A stretch of DNA of 64,000 nt from Lachnospiraceae bacterium (GTDB lineage: Bacteria; Bacillota; Clostridia; Lachnospirales; Lachnospiraceae), in the NCBI GenBank assembly GCA_019421365.1, contig JAHZFJ010000010.1:89132-153131 (forward strand), in the 5' to 3' direction. Of this stretch, positions 26,511-36,687 are shown piece after piece. Made by a program: the position numbers and the translations under genes. Under the pieces are notes generated by a model. It saw nothing but the letters and a program-made list of their open reading frames with translations. It was not told where the DNA came from and ran no database searches. Each line of letters opens with the position of its first letter. The first letter of the stretch is position 1.

Positions 26511-28820
26511 ATGAATCTAATACGTGATAAGAAACGATTATTAAGTACTTTATTTGTTCTACTTCTGATTTTGGCTTTTACATATCAACCATTTTTAAGT
26601 AAAGCTGCAACAAATTCAAACTTTATAATTGAAGATGGTGTACTCCTTCATTACAATGGTACCGCAGCTACCGTTACAATTCCTTCTAATGTACATACTA
26701 TAGGAAAGCGCGCTTTCTATAATAATAAGAATCTGAAGAAAGTCATCATTCCTTCTACCGTTAAAACTATTGATGAAGAAGCGTTCTCTAATTGTACTAA
26801 GCTAACTTCTGTTCAATTAAGTAGTAATGTAACTAAGATTCTTTATCGTACATTTGCTAATTGTAGTTCCTTAACTAGTATAACTCTACCCTCCAAATTA
26901 ACATACACAGGTGAAGGTGCATTCCAAGGTTGTTATAAACTTTCTAAAATCACAATTCCCTCAACTGTTAAAACCATCGGTATTAGTGCATTCCAAGAGT
27001 GCTACGGTCTTAAAACTGTAACAATTCCAAAAGATAGTAAGCTAAAAACTCTATCTCGTTATGCGTTCAAGTCTTGTGGTAGTCTAACTACAATTAGTCT
27101 ACCAGATTCACTTGAGTCCTTAGGAAAAGGTACGTTCAACTACTGCTATTCCTTAAAGAATATAACAATTCCGGCAAAAGTAACATACATACAACCAGAA
27201 ACCTTTATCAGTTGTAGTAAGTTAACTACTGTTAAAATCAATGGTACTGTTACACGTATCGGCGAAAATGCATTTGCTTACTGTAACAAACTTAATAGCA
27301 TCAACTTAAAAGATGGTTTAGAGTATATTGAAAACTCTGCTTTTAAAAACAACTCAAGCTTGTCATCATTATCCTTACCTTCCACAGTAAAGCATATCGG
27401 TGATTATGCATTTGCTTACTGTTCTTCCTTGAAGAAGATGACAATTCCATCTGGTATTACTACTATTAATCAAGGAACCTTCATGGGTTGTAAGAAATTA
27501 ACCTCTTTAGCTATCCCAGAGTCAGTTACCACTATAAAGCGTGAGGCTTTAAGAGATTGTTCTAAGCTAGAAAACTTAATTTTGCCAAGCAAACTTACTA
27601 CATTAGAATATTATTCTTTAGCAGGGCTTTCTTCTATTAAAACGTTAGAACTCCCTTCCACTATTAAGACGATAGCAGAAGGTACATTTAGTTTATGTAG
27701 TAACTTAGCAACAATTACATTACCAGATACGTTAAAGAAGATTCCAAATGACCTATTCTATAGTTGTACCTCATTAACTGAAATTATAATTCCTGAAGCA
27801 GTTACTGAAATCGGAAGTGGAGCCTTCAATAATTGTTATCAGCTGGATCAAATTATTATCCCAAATTCCGTTACTACTATTGGTAACGATGCATTTAACT
27901 CATGTACCAGGATTAATAAAATTACACTTCCAAAGAAACTTACCTACCTTGGTTCCAGAGCATTTGCAAACTGTACTAGTTTAAAATCAATTAAGATACC
28001 TACTACCTTATCAAAAATTGAAGAGAATACCTTTGATCATTGTCGTAGTTTAACAAGTATCGAAATCCCAGAAGGTGTGAAAGTTATTGATAATTATGCA
28101 TTCTATTACTGTGCAAACCTTACTGATATCATTTTCGCTGAATCCATTGAAACAATTGGTTCTTATGCATTCACTGGTACAAAGTGGATTCTACTTGCAG
28201 AAGATGACCACATGGTAGTTACAGACAACGGTATTCTAATCAAATATACTGGTACAGATACTGAATTAACCATACCGGATACCGTAAAATCCATTGCACC
28301 CAATGTATTCCGTAACAATAGCTACTTAACAAAAGTAGTAATACCTGACTCCGTTGTTACTATTAATAACTCTGCCTTTAGAAGTTGTCGTAATCTTACT
28401 ACAATTAAACTCTCTTCTACATTAGAGTCCATTGGTAATAATGCGTTTGAAGAATGTTCAAGTCTAACTACTATTAAACTACCTTCTAGTATGAAATCAA
28501 TTGGTTCCTATGCATTTGAGAGATGTGAGAATCTGAAGACAATAAACCTGCCAAACGGGATCACTAATATTGGTATCGGTGCATTCTATAGTTGTAATTC
28601 ATTAGAAGAAGTAACATTACCAAATAAACTTACCAAATTAAATCGTAGCGTGTTCTATTACTGTACTAATTTAAAGAAACTTACAATACCAGCAAACGTA
28701 ACATCTATTGATACTAATTGTATCAGTACTTATAATATGTCACCAGTAATCAATTGTACGAAAGATTCTGCTGCATATAAATTTGCTATTAGCAATGATC
28801 TTAAAGTTGAACTACAGTAA
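26511..28820 (+). CDS. Secreted BspA-type leucine-rich repeat (LRR_5) protein
   Basis: A 769-residue protein. The signal peptide (LLSTLFVLLLILAFTYQPF, cleavage near SKAA) is followed by more than twenty 22-24-residue repeats of the form 'IGxxAFxxCxxLxxIxIPxxVxx', covering nearly the whole mature chain. The repeats form a solenoid used for adhesion or protein binding. One interruption (about residues 560-590, WILLAEDDHMVVTDNG) splits the array in two. The N-terminus has a similar non-repeat element (NFIIEDGVLLHYNG). No LPXTG or membrane anchor is present, so it is probably released or loosely attached. GAAAGGGG precedes the ATG by 9 bases. Confidence 0.93.
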   Translation: MNLIRDKKRLLSTLFVLLLILAFTYQPFLSKAATNSNFIIEDGVLLHYNGTAATVTIPSNVHTIGKRAFYNNKNLKKVIIPSTVKTIDEEAFSNCTKLTSVQLSSNVTKILYRTFANCSSLTSITLPSKLTYTGEGAFQGCYKLSKITIPSTVKTIGISAFQECYGLKTVTIPKDSKLKTLSRYAFKSCGSLTTISLPDSLESLGKGTFNYCYSLKNITIPAKVTYIQPETFISCSKLTTVKINGTVTRIGENAFAYCNKLNSINLKDGLEYIENSAFKNNSSLSSLSLPSTVKHIGDYAFAYCSSLKKMTIPSGITTINQGTFMGCKKLTSLAIPESVTTIKREALRDCSKLENLILPSKLTTLEYYSLAGLSSIKTLELPSTIKTIAEGTFSLCSNLATITLPDTLKKIPNDLFYSCTSLTEIIIPEAVTEIGSGAFNNCYQLDQIIIPNSVTTIGNDAFNSCTRINKITLPKKLTYLGSRAFANCTSLKSIKIPTTLSKIEENTFDHCRSLTSIEIPEGVKVIDNYAFYYCANLTDIIFAESIETIGSYAFTGTKWILLAEDDHMVVTDNGILIKYTGTDTELTIPDTVKSIAPNVFRNNSYLTKVVIPDSVVTINNSAFRSCRNLTTIKLSSTLESIGNNAFEECSSLTTIKLPSSMKSIGSYAFERCENLKTINLPNGITNIGIGAFYSCNSLEEVTLPNKLTKLNRSVFYYCTNLKKLTIPANVTSIDTNCISTYNMSPVINCTKDSAAYKFAISNDLKVELQ

Positions 28821-28844
28821 TAACCCACCTCTGCCCTAGATAAT

Positions 28845-28875
28845 AAAAGGCTGTGGAATAGCTCCACAGCCTTTT
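28845..28875. terminator. Bidirectional terminator
   Basis: AAAAGGCTGTGGA and TCCACAGCCTTTT form a perfect 13-bp stem with a 5-base loop between the convergent LRR and CoiA-like genes. Confidence 0.9.
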
Positions 28876-28919
28876 ACTACTTCATATACAATATTAACTC
28901 TTATGTTGTAAATGCTTCA

Positions 28920-30050
28920 TTACCAACGCTTTGCTTCAATCATCTCTTCAAGATAGTAAATTGCTTCATCAATCATTTGCTCTCTTTGATCTTCATCTTC
29001 TATCTCATATAATCTATCGTTTAAGTCATGCAAGTAATCAAATCGCTCTTTATTCCCTCTTTCGATCTCCCATTTTTCACCCATTAATCTAGGTATCAAC
29101 CAACACTCATCAAGTGCTGGCATCTTCATAGTAAGAGATGTCAAATTGGTATCTGAAATCGGAAAACGATGCACTTCGTAAGGAGATAATGCTTTATGTT
29201 CTTGGTAATCATTAATCTTTTCGACGTCCTCCTGCTTTATAGTATCACAGTTATTATTCTCATCACGATTTTTAAAGGCTACTCGTAAGGAAACTGGATA
29301 TTTCTCAAGTCTTTTTTCCTGGTTCTGTGTTTCCCTAATGAACAAACTTTCTATATAATCTTCAAAGTCACAATTTAGACTACCTTCCTCATCAATTGTC
29401 AACTCCGGTAGGAAATACCCCTTAGCTATTACCTTCCCTACAGATTGCCCATTTAAGCGAAGGATCTTTTTAAGTGTAACTTCACCGCTATGCGTATCTA
29501 AAATATTCAATATATATTTTTTCGTTGCAATTAAATATTCAAATGTAGTTGGTGCCTCGAATCGATATTTCTTACTATTTAGGAACCAAACATCTGTAAT
29601 TCCCTCTTTTTCATAAAATGCATGCTTATCTAACCACTCATTTAACTTCATATCATAGCTTAGATATTCCATAACCATTGGCTTCTGATTGTTGTGTATA
29701 TATATGTCTGCCACATACTTACCAACGTCTTTACTACAGTAGATCACCGAATCTGGGAAGCTTCTCTTTGCTAATTGGTATAGTAATCTTCTTGCTAGAG
29801 GATAATCTCCCTGGTTCCCATTCGAGTGTGCTTTACATTCAGTCTCTGCATGATGTCGAAAATATGGTTCACGTATCATTCCCGCACATAATATAACGGA
29901 TTCTTTACAATCTGGACAAATCAATTCATGATTCTGGCTAGCCATTCTCATCTGTAACCGTAAATCTTCTTTATATCTACCTTCATAATCCTTCAGTTCA
30001 TATGCACACCAAAGCTCGTCTTGATATAATGCATTCTCCTGAGTAACCAA
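28920..30050 (-). CDS. CoiA-like competence/nuclease family protein
   Basis: The 376 residues fit the CoiA family. A zinc-finger-like start (LICPDCKESVILCAG, then REPYFRHHAETEC) is followed by a nuclease-like core: VADIYIHNNQKPMVMEYLSYDMKLNEWLDKHAFYEKEGI, ending with VWFLN. CoiA promotes recombination of incoming DNA in naturally competent Firmicutes, but orthologues are widespread in non-competent species. An ATG at 30068 has no ribosome binding site. A perfect AGGAGG lies 7 bases before the TTG at 30050, so I chose that start. Upstream and downstream genes are not competence genes. Confidence 0.75.
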   Translation of the reverse strand: MVTQENALYQDELWCAYELKDYEGRYKEDLRLQMRMASQNHELICPDCKESVILCAGMIREPYFRHHAETECKAHSNGNQGDYPLARRLLYQLAKRSFPDSVIYCSKDVGKYVADIYIHNNQKPMVMEYLSYDMKLNEWLDKHAFYEKEGITDVWFLNSKKYRFEAPTTFEYLIATKKYILNILDTHSGEVTLKKILRLNGQSVGKVIAKGYFLPELTIDEEGSLNCDFEDYIESLFIRETQNQEKRLEKYPVSLRVAFKNRDENNNCDTIKQEDVEKINDYQEHKALSPYEVHRFPISDTNLTSLTMKMPALDECWLIPRLMGEKWEIERGNKERFDYLHDLNDRLYEIEDEDQREQMIDEAIYYLEEMIEAKRW

Positions 30051-30096
30051 GCAAAATCCTCCTCTCATTCTTTGATGCCAAACTCTAATATAAGAC

Positions 30097-31263
30097 TTAA
30101 GATAATAATGATATTAAAATTGTTTCAAAATAAAACTCCTTTTTCTTACCAAATAATCTTTCCATCTTTTTAAGATTATTATCTGAATGCTCAACTTCCC
30201 TGCAATAGGTATAAGTTATCTCTACAACATCATTAAATGTTAAGCTACCAGTTTTTTGCCATCTCGCCTGACACAATTCTTGTATAATTAATGGACTAAT
30301 TATTGCTAACTTCATCTTACCATATACATTCTCATCATAAACAGCACCCGAGAAATACGTATAAACAAAATATACATAGAGCTGTTCCAATATGATCTCG
30401 TATCTGACACCTAATTCATCACTATTCATCATATATTGCAAGAAATGTCTTCTATTTTTTAGATACTCCTTCGAACCATTACCGTACAGATAATTATAAG
30501 CAAGACCAATGGAATCTGACCATTCTGTTCGTAATACCTCTAATCGAAACAATAAAGCAAATTGCTTTTGAATGCTATCAAATCGATTCTCTTCCTTGTT
30601 CTGATAGGTCTTTAACTTATGTATCATATAATCAACAATTTTCTCTGTTTTGTAACGACTGATTAATCGGTCCATAGTATAATACTCTTGACTATTCATT
30701 CGATTCTGTAAATCATGCGCTAAAGCAAAACTGATTGCCACACGCACATTAATATCAAGTTTTCTATTCTGTAAGGTACCTATAATGCAATTTCTAGCTT
30801 CTGATAATTTGGCATAGAGTATGGAATTAAAATAATCGAATCGTTCCGATTCACTATTCTTTACCTTCGTTAAAAAGCGAACTCGTTCTTGATGACTCAA
30901 TATGAGTCGCGCGACTTCAGGGCACGACATCGAAAGTGATAAATCACGTCCCCCCTCATATTCCTCCATATGTCTAGGATACTTTCTACAAGTATCACAT
31001 AACATAGACGGCCCTAATTCTGTATAAATATCACAGAGATTTTCGTCATTTAAGAACGCACAACGGTGGCCATATTGTTTGAAAGCTCCCTTATGAAATT
31101 GTATAGAATTTTGTAGGCAGTTTCCAAAACCACCTTTTACATTCTTATATTTTTGTAATGTCTTCGGATCAATCATAATCTCCCAGCCTGCACAACAAGT
31201 GTCTTCACATTCATTGGCAATGCAGTTAAATTTATGATAATAATCTGGTACTGAATATTTCAT
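30097..31263 (-). CDS. FliB-like flagellin lysine N-methylase family protein
   Basis: The 388 residues have the Cys-rich N-terminus of the FliB family: CIANECEDTCCAGWEIMID (about residues 14-32), RCAFLNDENLCDIY, and LCDTCRKYPRH. These Cys residues probably bind an Fe-S cluster. In Salmonella, FliB methylates flagellin lysines; in clostridia the target is unproven. GGAGG is 7 bases before the ATG at 31263 and only 1 before the ATG at 31269. The C-terminal 200 residues are all-helical and poorly conserved. Confidence 0.8.
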   Translation of the reverse strand: MKYSVPDYYHKFNCIANECEDTCCAGWEIMIDPKTLQKYKNVKGGFGNCLQNSIQFHKGAFKQYGHRCAFLNDENLCDIYTELGPSMLCDTCRKYPRHMEEYEGGRDLSLSMSCPEVARLILSHQERVRFLTKVKNSESERFDYFNSILYAKLSEARNCIIGTLQNRKLDINVRVAISFALAHDLQNRMNSQEYYTMDRLISRYKTEKIVDYMIHKLKTYQNKEENRFDSIQKQFALLFRLEVLRTEWSDSIGLAYNYLYGNGSKEYLKNRRHFLQYMMNSDELGVRYEIILEQLYVYFVYTYFSGAVYDENVYGKMKLAIISPLIIQELCQARWQKTGSLTFNDVVEITYTYCREVEHSDNNLKKMERLFGKKKEFYFETILISLLS

Positions 31264-31357
31264 GCCCATTCCTCCACAACTAACGTATTCGCAAGTATAA
31301 TACGCTCATTTTGTTAAATGTTCAAGTACCAAGACGAAAATATATGTAGGAATTTTA

Positions 31358-31837
31358 TTACATTGTTTTTTTCTTTAATCGTTTTCCATATATTTCATTT
31401 ACCGTAAGTTTTAGTACTGATACTACCTTAAAAAGTCTTGTATCATACTGATGATCAACATTTGGTTGATAATGATCCATCACTCTTGTAAGGGCAGCCA
31501 TTTTTTCATCTTCACTTAGAATCTCCATCATTCCATTTCCGCATACGCTATCAAACTCCATCATACAATCACATGCCAACTCACCTGTAATTAATTTGTG
31601 CGAACAACTCATAGAGAATGCTACCTTACTGTTCTCTCGTAATAAATCAAATTTTTTTCCAGCGATGGCGCTATGAAAATACATTGTAAACACTTCATTT
31701 TCATATTCAACTCCAAAATTAAGCGGTATCACGTATGGAAATTCTTCATCAAAGAATGCTACATTACATACGTCACATTGCTTCATAATAGCTAGAATCT
31801 CCTCTGGGTTTTTAATTTCTCTATCTTTTCTTCTCAT
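31358..31837 (-). CDS. NimA-like pyridoxamine 5'-phosphate oxidase family protein
   Basis: The 159 residues follow the pattern of the nitroimidazole-resistance NimA family: NPEEILAIMKQCDVCNVAFFDEEFPYVIPLNFGVEY, then MYFHSAIAGKKFDLLRENSKVAFSM, and a C-terminal VSVLKLTVNEIYGKR. The family binds FMN or similar cofactors. Some members reduce nitroimidazoles, but most are uncharacterised. Single gene with AGGAAGG before the ATG. Confidence 0.85.
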   Translation of the reverse strand: MRRKDREIKNPEEILAIMKQCDVCNVAFFDEEFPYVIPLNFGVEYENEVFTMYFHSAIAGKKFDLLRENSKVAFSMSCSHKLITGELACDCMMEFDSVCGNGMMEILSEDEKMAALTRVMDHYQPNVDHQYDTRLFKVVSVLKLTVNEIYGKRLKKKTM

Positions 31838-31994
31838 AATCTTATCCTTCCTCTTCTATATTTATTTAATATCTAATTGTATTGTAATATAAAATTATTG
31901 TCAATTTATAAACCAAAAGTTATAGCACTTTTACTTATTAGGTGCTAAAATAAATCCTAATAGACATTGCAATGCAAAAAAAGGAGAATGCCAC

Positions 31995-32510
31995 ATGATT
32001 TCTAACCTATTACAAGAAATGGTTCAATACTACAGCGGTGATCCAAGAAGGATTCAACATTTTATCAAAGTACATAGTTTTGCCAAATTAATTGGTGAAA
32101 AAGAAGAACTTGATTCTACAACACTTAAAACACTTGAAATTGCTGCTATTGTGCACGATATTGGCATTAAAGTCGCAGAAGAAAAATACGGAAGATGCGA
32201 TGGCAAATTACAGGAACAAGAAGGTCCCGCAATTGCTAAAACTCTACTTACTAGACTTAATATAGATGAGTCCACTATCGAAAGGGTTTGTTACTTAGTT
32301 GGCCATCATCACACCTACACAAATGTTAATGGAATTGATTATCAAATCTTATTAGAAGCTGATTTTCTTGTAAATCTATACGAGGACACACTTGATGCCC
32401 ATGCAATCACTAGTGCTTACCAAAAGATTTTTAAGACTGACACTGGTAAAGAAATTTGTAAAACAATGTTTAACATTGTCCTGGAACATCATTCTCAAGC
32501 ATGTATTTGA
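31995..32510 (+). CDS. HD-domain phosphohydrolase
   Basis: The 171-residue protein is a single HD domain. His27 is in QHFIKVHSFA, the His54-Asp55 pair is in AIVHDIGIK, and VGHHHTY and LLEADFLVN supply further metal ligands. The substrate is unknown, probably a nucleotide or phosphate ester. AAGGAG is 8 bases before the ATG. Its last codons adjoin the remnant of a methionyl-tRNA synthetase-like gene. Confidence 0.85.
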   Translation: MISNLLQEMVQYYSGDPRRIQHFIKVHSFAKLIGEKEELDSTTLKTLEIAAIVHDIGIKVAEEKYGRCDGKLQEQEGPAIAKTLLTRLNIDESTIERVCYLVGHHHTYTNVNGIDYQILLEADFLVNLYEDTLDAHAITSAYQKIFKTDTGKEICKTMFNIVLEHHSQACI

Positions 32511-33547
32511 TTGTTGCTAAAGCTGCTGAACAAGCGAGAGGAATACCGCCGAATGTAGGTGATCCTAATAACCATGGATTCTCAACAAGATTGGCCAGAA
32601 TCCTTATGGGCTCCGATCTCATTCACTAAGTCCTACCTTATGGAACACGGAGCATCTGATGACGCTTGGAAAGACTGGTGGAATTCCAAGGACTCTATGG
32701 TATATCAGTTTATTGGAGAAGATAATATCTACTTCTATGGTATTGCTGAGATGGGATTGTTTATGGCTCTACAAGACGAAGATAGTAAGGTTACACCAGA
32801 TGATGGTCAGTTACAATTACCTCATCTAATCGCAAACAATCATATCCTATTCTTAGATAAAAAGGCAAGTAGTAGTTCAGAAATCAAACCACCTATGGCT
32901 AAAGAATTACTCTCCTATTATACTCCAGAACAATTAAGAATCCATTTTCTTAGCCTTGGTTTATCTAATAAAAGTGTGAGTTTTAAGCCGAAGCCTTATA
33001 TTCCAGATGCTAATCTAAAAGAAGTGATACGGTTTTGAAGGAAGGTAATCTATTAACCAATGTATTCAACCGACTTGTACGTTCTTGTTTCTACACAGTT
33101 CAAAAATATTATGATAGCAAGATTCCTGAGGGCACAATTACTCCTTCTGTTCTAGAAGAAGGCAAGAATGCAATCCTTGATTTTGAACGTAGTATGTATA
33201 ATCATGAATTTCATTCGTTAACCTACTTACTTGATACGTATATAAGGAATGCGAATAAATATTGGGTTAATTCGATGAAACAAGCCGAATCTACAGAGGA
33301 TGATGAACTTCGTAAACAAGTATTAATTGATTCATTCCATGCGGTACGTGTTACTATTACCTTATTACATTCCATTGCACCTACAGGTTGTGAAATGATA
33401 CAGGACTATCTTCATGCTGATAAAAAGATTTGGAGTTGGGAATATATCTTCGAGCCTATTACATTTTTCTTAGATAGTAATGTACAACTAGAATACCTTG
33501 AACCAAAGGTTGACTTTTTCAAAAAGCATGAAAGTCAGTTTCAGTAA
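32511..33547 (+). pseudogene. Decayed methionyl-tRNA synthetase-like gene (5'-truncated and frameshifted)
   Basis: Two frames together encode the middle and C-terminal parts of a class I MetRS-like protein. Frame one (32559-33038) has FTKSYL, WKDWWNSKDSMVYQFIGEDNIYFYGI (the WW..D...FIG.DN.yF motif) and a region where KMSKS should be but DKKASSSS stands. Frame two (33035-33547) has KEGNLLTNVFNRLVRS and the helical anticodon-binding domain. The frames join if one base is restored at GATACGGTTTTGAAGG (about 33028-33036). The HIGH-motif catalytic half is missing: the upstream DNA is the HD gene. Loss of KMSKS may predate the decay, so the parent may have been a diverged paralogue. Confidence 0.8.
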
Positions 33548-33562
33548 TTCACTCCTCAAACA

Positions 33563-33612
33563 TTACACTTGTTGATTTTGATGAGTAGTTAACGGCTATA
33601 TTCAAAGTATTG
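33563..33612 (+). repeat. AACTTCGCAC repeat, copy 3 (degenerate)
   Basis: The order ACACTTG, TTGATTTTGATGAGTAG, TTAACGGCT, ATTCAAAGT follows the interior of the copies at 7185 and 19736, but the terminal repeats are decayed. It lies between the convergent MetRS remnant and a chemoreceptor gene. Confidence 0.5.
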
Positions 33613-33620
33613 CAATAACC

Positions 33621-33657
33621 AAAGGGCAAAGGTATAATATTTACACCTTTGCCCTTT
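33621..33657. terminator. Bidirectional terminator
   Basis: AAAGGGCAAAGGT and ACCTTTGCCCTTT form a 13-bp perfect stem, extended by TAA/TTA inside, between the MetRS remnant and the chemoreceptor. Confidence 0.9.
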
Positions 33658-33675
33658 ATGTATACTCTAGAAGTT

Positions 33676-35388
33676 TTAACTTTTTAATCTAAACTGTTCT
33701 ACTAATGCTTTCAATACTTGTGATTGACTAGCCATCTCTTCTGAACTTGCTGAACTTTCTTCTGCCATAGCTGTATTTTCTTCAACTACAGCTGATATCT
33801 GATCAACCTCCATCGTTACTACTTTTAACTTTTCTGCTTGATCCGAAGAAGTCTGTGTTATTTGATCAATGTTAGTTTCTAATCTTTTTGTCTTCTCCAA
33901 TGAGTCTAATAATGCTTTTGCTGTATTTGTAGCGATTTCCATACCACTGTCTACTGCATGCATGGAATCTTTAATCAAAATTGTAGACTCCTTTGCCGCA
34001 TGAGAACATTGATTAGCTAATTCATTTACTTGGTCTGCAACAACTGCAAAACCTCTTCCTGCTTCTCCCGCTCTTGCCGCTTCTATTGATGCATTCAAGG
34101 CTAATAGATTTGTCTGTGAAGCTATATCATTAATCGTTTTAATAATATTACTAATCTTATCCGATGATGCATTAATATTTCTCATTGCCTCTAACATATC
34201 TTGCATCTTATTATTACTTTCTTCAACATCTCTCCCTACATCATTTGCTACTTCTGACGCTGAGATAGAACAATCTGCATTACGATTAATTGCTACTTCT
34301 AATTCTGCAATCATCTGCTGTAACCTTGTCACAGCTCCAGCTTGTTCCACCGCACCTTGTGTTAAAGATTCTCCGCTATATGCAAGTTGGACCGAGCCGT
34401 CAGCAACTTGTTCAGAAGACATATTAATCTGTCCTAAAACCGATGATATTTTGTTATTAAAATTCAAGATACTTGTTTTAATATTCTTAAAATCTCCGAT
34501 GAACTCCTGATTGATATTGATATCAAAATTCCCCTCTGCCATCTGTTTCATTGTTTGATCTATGGATTTAACATACGTTGATAGAATACTCATACTCTTT
34601 TGTAAGCTCTTAGCCACATGAGATACCTCGTCATGGCCTTCCGTATTAATTGTTACATTCAGATTTCCCTTTGAGAGCTCATGGGAAGCATACTCAATTT
34701 CTTCAAGTGGTATGGCGATACTCTTAGTAATACTAATTGAAAGATTAAGAGCGAATACTATAGACAATACCAAAAGGATTATTAGTATTGCAATTGCAAT
34801 AATAATTCCGTTCTCATTCTTAGAGATTGCCAGAGCTTCCGCCTTCTCTATTTCTGCATCAAGTTTCTCGGCGTTATTAATTAAATTTTCTAACGCTGTT
34901 GTACATTGAGTTAAAATCATCGTCTTTGCTTCATCATATTCGCCATTAACAAGTTTCTGAATAATATCATTACCATTCGACAACCATTCTGTTATTGATT
35001 TTTCATACTCATTCACTAATCCCTTATCTGCTGGAAATGTTTCTTTAATAATATCTATTTTTTCTAATAAACTGTTTTCGTTCTCTTTAATCTCTTCTAC
35101 ATAGGTATTCAATTCATCTTTGTTCGTATTAATTGCCATCTCACGTATTAATCTAGCTGCATTATTTGTCTCAATTCTACTATCTTTAATAGCGATTGCT
35201 GCCGTATACGAGTTCTCGAGAAAGTTATTCAAATTATTTTTACTATTAATCAATGAGCCAACTGCGGTGGCAATTATTAGTATCATGGCTACTAATATTG
35301 TAGAAAAACCAAATACTAACCTTGACTTAATTTTTAATTTTCTTAAACTAACTACATGCTTTTGTGCTTTGCTAACTTCTCTATCCAC
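33676..35388 (-). CDS. Methyl-accepting chemotaxis protein
   Basis: A 570-residue transmembrane chemoreceptor. Membrane segment 1 (about 23-45) and an extracellular four-helix-bundle sensor (about 46-190) precede membrane segment 2 (about 195-218), HAMP (about 220-275) and the cytoplasmic signalling domain. That domain has the hairpin tip [43 protein letters not shown] is the start codon, with GGAGGT 6 bases upstream. It signals to CheW/CheA. The ligand is unknown. Confidence 0.95.
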   Translation of the reverse strand: MDREVSKAQKHVVSLRKLKIKSRLVFGFSTILVAMILIIATAVGSLINSKNNLNNFLENSYTAAIAIKDSRIETNNAARLIREMAINTNKDELNTYVEEIKENENSLLEKIDIIKETFPADKGLVNEYEKSITEWLSNGNDIIQKLVNGEYDEAKTMILTQCTTALENLINNAEKLDAEIEKAEALAISKNENGIIIAIAILIILLVLSIVFALNLSISITKSIAIPLEEIEYASHELSKGNLNVTINTEGHDEVSHVAKSLQKSMSILSTYVKSIDQTMKQMAEGNFDININQEFIGDFKNIKTSILNFNNKISSVLGQINMSSEQVADGSVQLAYSGESLTQGAVEQAGAVTRLQQMIAELEVAINRNADCSISASEVANDVGRDVEESNNKMQDMLEAMRNINASSDKISNIIKTINDIASQTNLLALNASIEAARAGEAGRGFAVVADQVNELANQCSHAAKESTILIKDSMHAVDSGMEIATNTAKALLDSLEKTKRLETNIDQITQTSSDQAEKLKVVTMEVDQISAVVEENTAMAEESSASSEEMASQSQVLKALVEQFRLKS

Positions 35389-35436
35389 TATTCAACCTCC
35401 AAGTACTATCCGTATCTTATCTTGCATTATGCAAAC

Positions 35437-35482
35437 AACAGCCTTGGTATATGGAACATATTACCACATCGCCAAGGCTGTT
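35437..35482. terminator. Hairpin between EamA transporter and chemoreceptor genes
   Basis: AACAGCCTTGG and CCAAGGCTGTT form an 11-bp perfect stem with a 24-base loop. It lies downstream of the EamA gene and upstream of the chemoreceptor, so it would end the EamA transcript, although the T run is weak. Confidence 0.55.
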
Positions 35483-35579
35483 AAAATCTTATCATAGACT
35501 ATTCATCAAGTCAACTAAACAAATTAATTATAGCTAATTATTTTTTTCATATAATTAATTTTACTTTTTATCCCTGTTA

Positions 35580-36473
35580 TTACTCTATTGCACCAAGAAT
35601 TACAATACCAATTACACAGATGATAATCATTGAATAATGTTTAAGTGATAACTTTTCCTTAAGAAATATCCTGCTCCATAATACCGATGCCACACAGTAA
35701 GAAGAAATAACTGGTGCTGCTGCAATCGCGTTCGCACCAACCGCAAATATATAAGCAAATTGACCTGCAGTTTCAAATATTGCTGCTATGAATTTGGGAC
35801 TTTCTCTTTTTACAGTTAATTTTTCTTTCTTAATAACCACAACATAGATAAATGCCAGGATTCCTAAGAATAGAAATGTCAATTCATAAGCCACATTTGC
35901 AGTATTCTCATTTAATTTCTCTAATACAAGACTATCCGCTAATGTGCCCGCTGCATCAATGATACAGTATAGAATCGGAAGTAAGATAGCAAGAAAACTC
36001 TTGGTATACTTTACATTTGCTATACTTTGTCTCTTAACTCGTAACTCTTCGTCTTCTTTCATCTCTACTAATCCAAGACCAATTACTCCGATGCAAACAA
36101 GAACCACTGCAAATGTTTGAAGACTACTCATTCTTTGCCCTAAGAATATAAAGCAACCAAGTGCCGCAATTGCACCAGATGAATTACAAATCGGTGAAGA
36201 AATCGATAATTCAATATATCGAAGTCCGATATACCCAATCATCATTGAAATAATATATAACAAGGAAACCGGTAGATACGTTACAAAATCTCCTATAGTT
36301 ATCGGTGTTCCAACAATAAATAATTCATACATAGCATGTAGTCCCATTACAAGACCTACTGCCATAACCATCTTTAAGTGACTATGCTTATCATCTGGTT
36401 TGGAACCAATCTTACTGAATAAGTCGGAACCACTCCAACATAATAAAGCCACTAAAGCTAACCAAAACCACAT
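35580..36473 (-). CDS. EamA/DMT-family transporter
   Basis: The 297 residues form about ten membrane helices in two EamA repeats (about 3-135 and 155-295). The repeats are separated by a charged cytoplasmic loop (MKEDEELRVKRQ). The first repeat has the SSPICNSSGAIAALGCFIF region and the second the APVISSYCVASVLWSRIFLKEKL region typical of drug/metabolite transporters. Substrate unknown. It lies downstream of the fucose operon but behind a terminator, so probably separate. Confidence 0.88.
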   Translation of the reverse strand: MWFWLALVALLCWSGSDLFSKIGSKPDDKHSHLKMVMAVGLVMGLHAMYELFIVGTPITIGDFVTYLPVSLLYIISMMIGYIGLRYIELSISSPICNSSGAIAALGCFIFLGQRMSSLQTFAVVLVCIGVIGLGLVEMKEDEELRVKRQSIANVKYTKSFLAILLPILYCIIDAAGTLADSLVLEKLNENTANVAYELTFLFLGILAFIYVVVIKKEKLTVKRESPKFIAAIFETAGQFAYIFAVGANAIAAAPVISSYCVASVLWSRIFLKEKLSLKHYSMIIICVIGIVILGAIE

Positions 36474-36554
36474 AAATACATTTCCTCTTTTCTTTTCTAT
36501 TCCCTATTTCCCCAAATATAAAACAGTCACAACTCATATGCAATTGTACATAAT

Positions 36555-36611
36555 TTCATAATAAAAAAAAAGCCCAAAAAAGACAAAAGCTAAATAATTA
36601 TTTAACTTTTG
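36555..36611 (-). terminator. Terminator of the fucose operon
   Basis: On the minus strand CAAAAG-TTAAATAATTATTTAG-CTTTTG forms a stem (36611-36584), followed by TCTTTTTTGGG and a run of nine T. It ends the fucI transcript. Confidence 0.8.
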
Positions 36612-36687
36612 CCGTTTTTAGTATTTTAAAGTCTATATTTTTATTGTTGTAATATTTAGTATCATTATTTCCTATATAAACCTAGCT

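Noticed and set aside
26511..28820. Tandem DNA repeat array or CRISPR-like structure
   Set aside because: The periodicity is at protein level (LRR_5 repeats of 22-24 residues) inside one open frame, with no identical DNA repeats.
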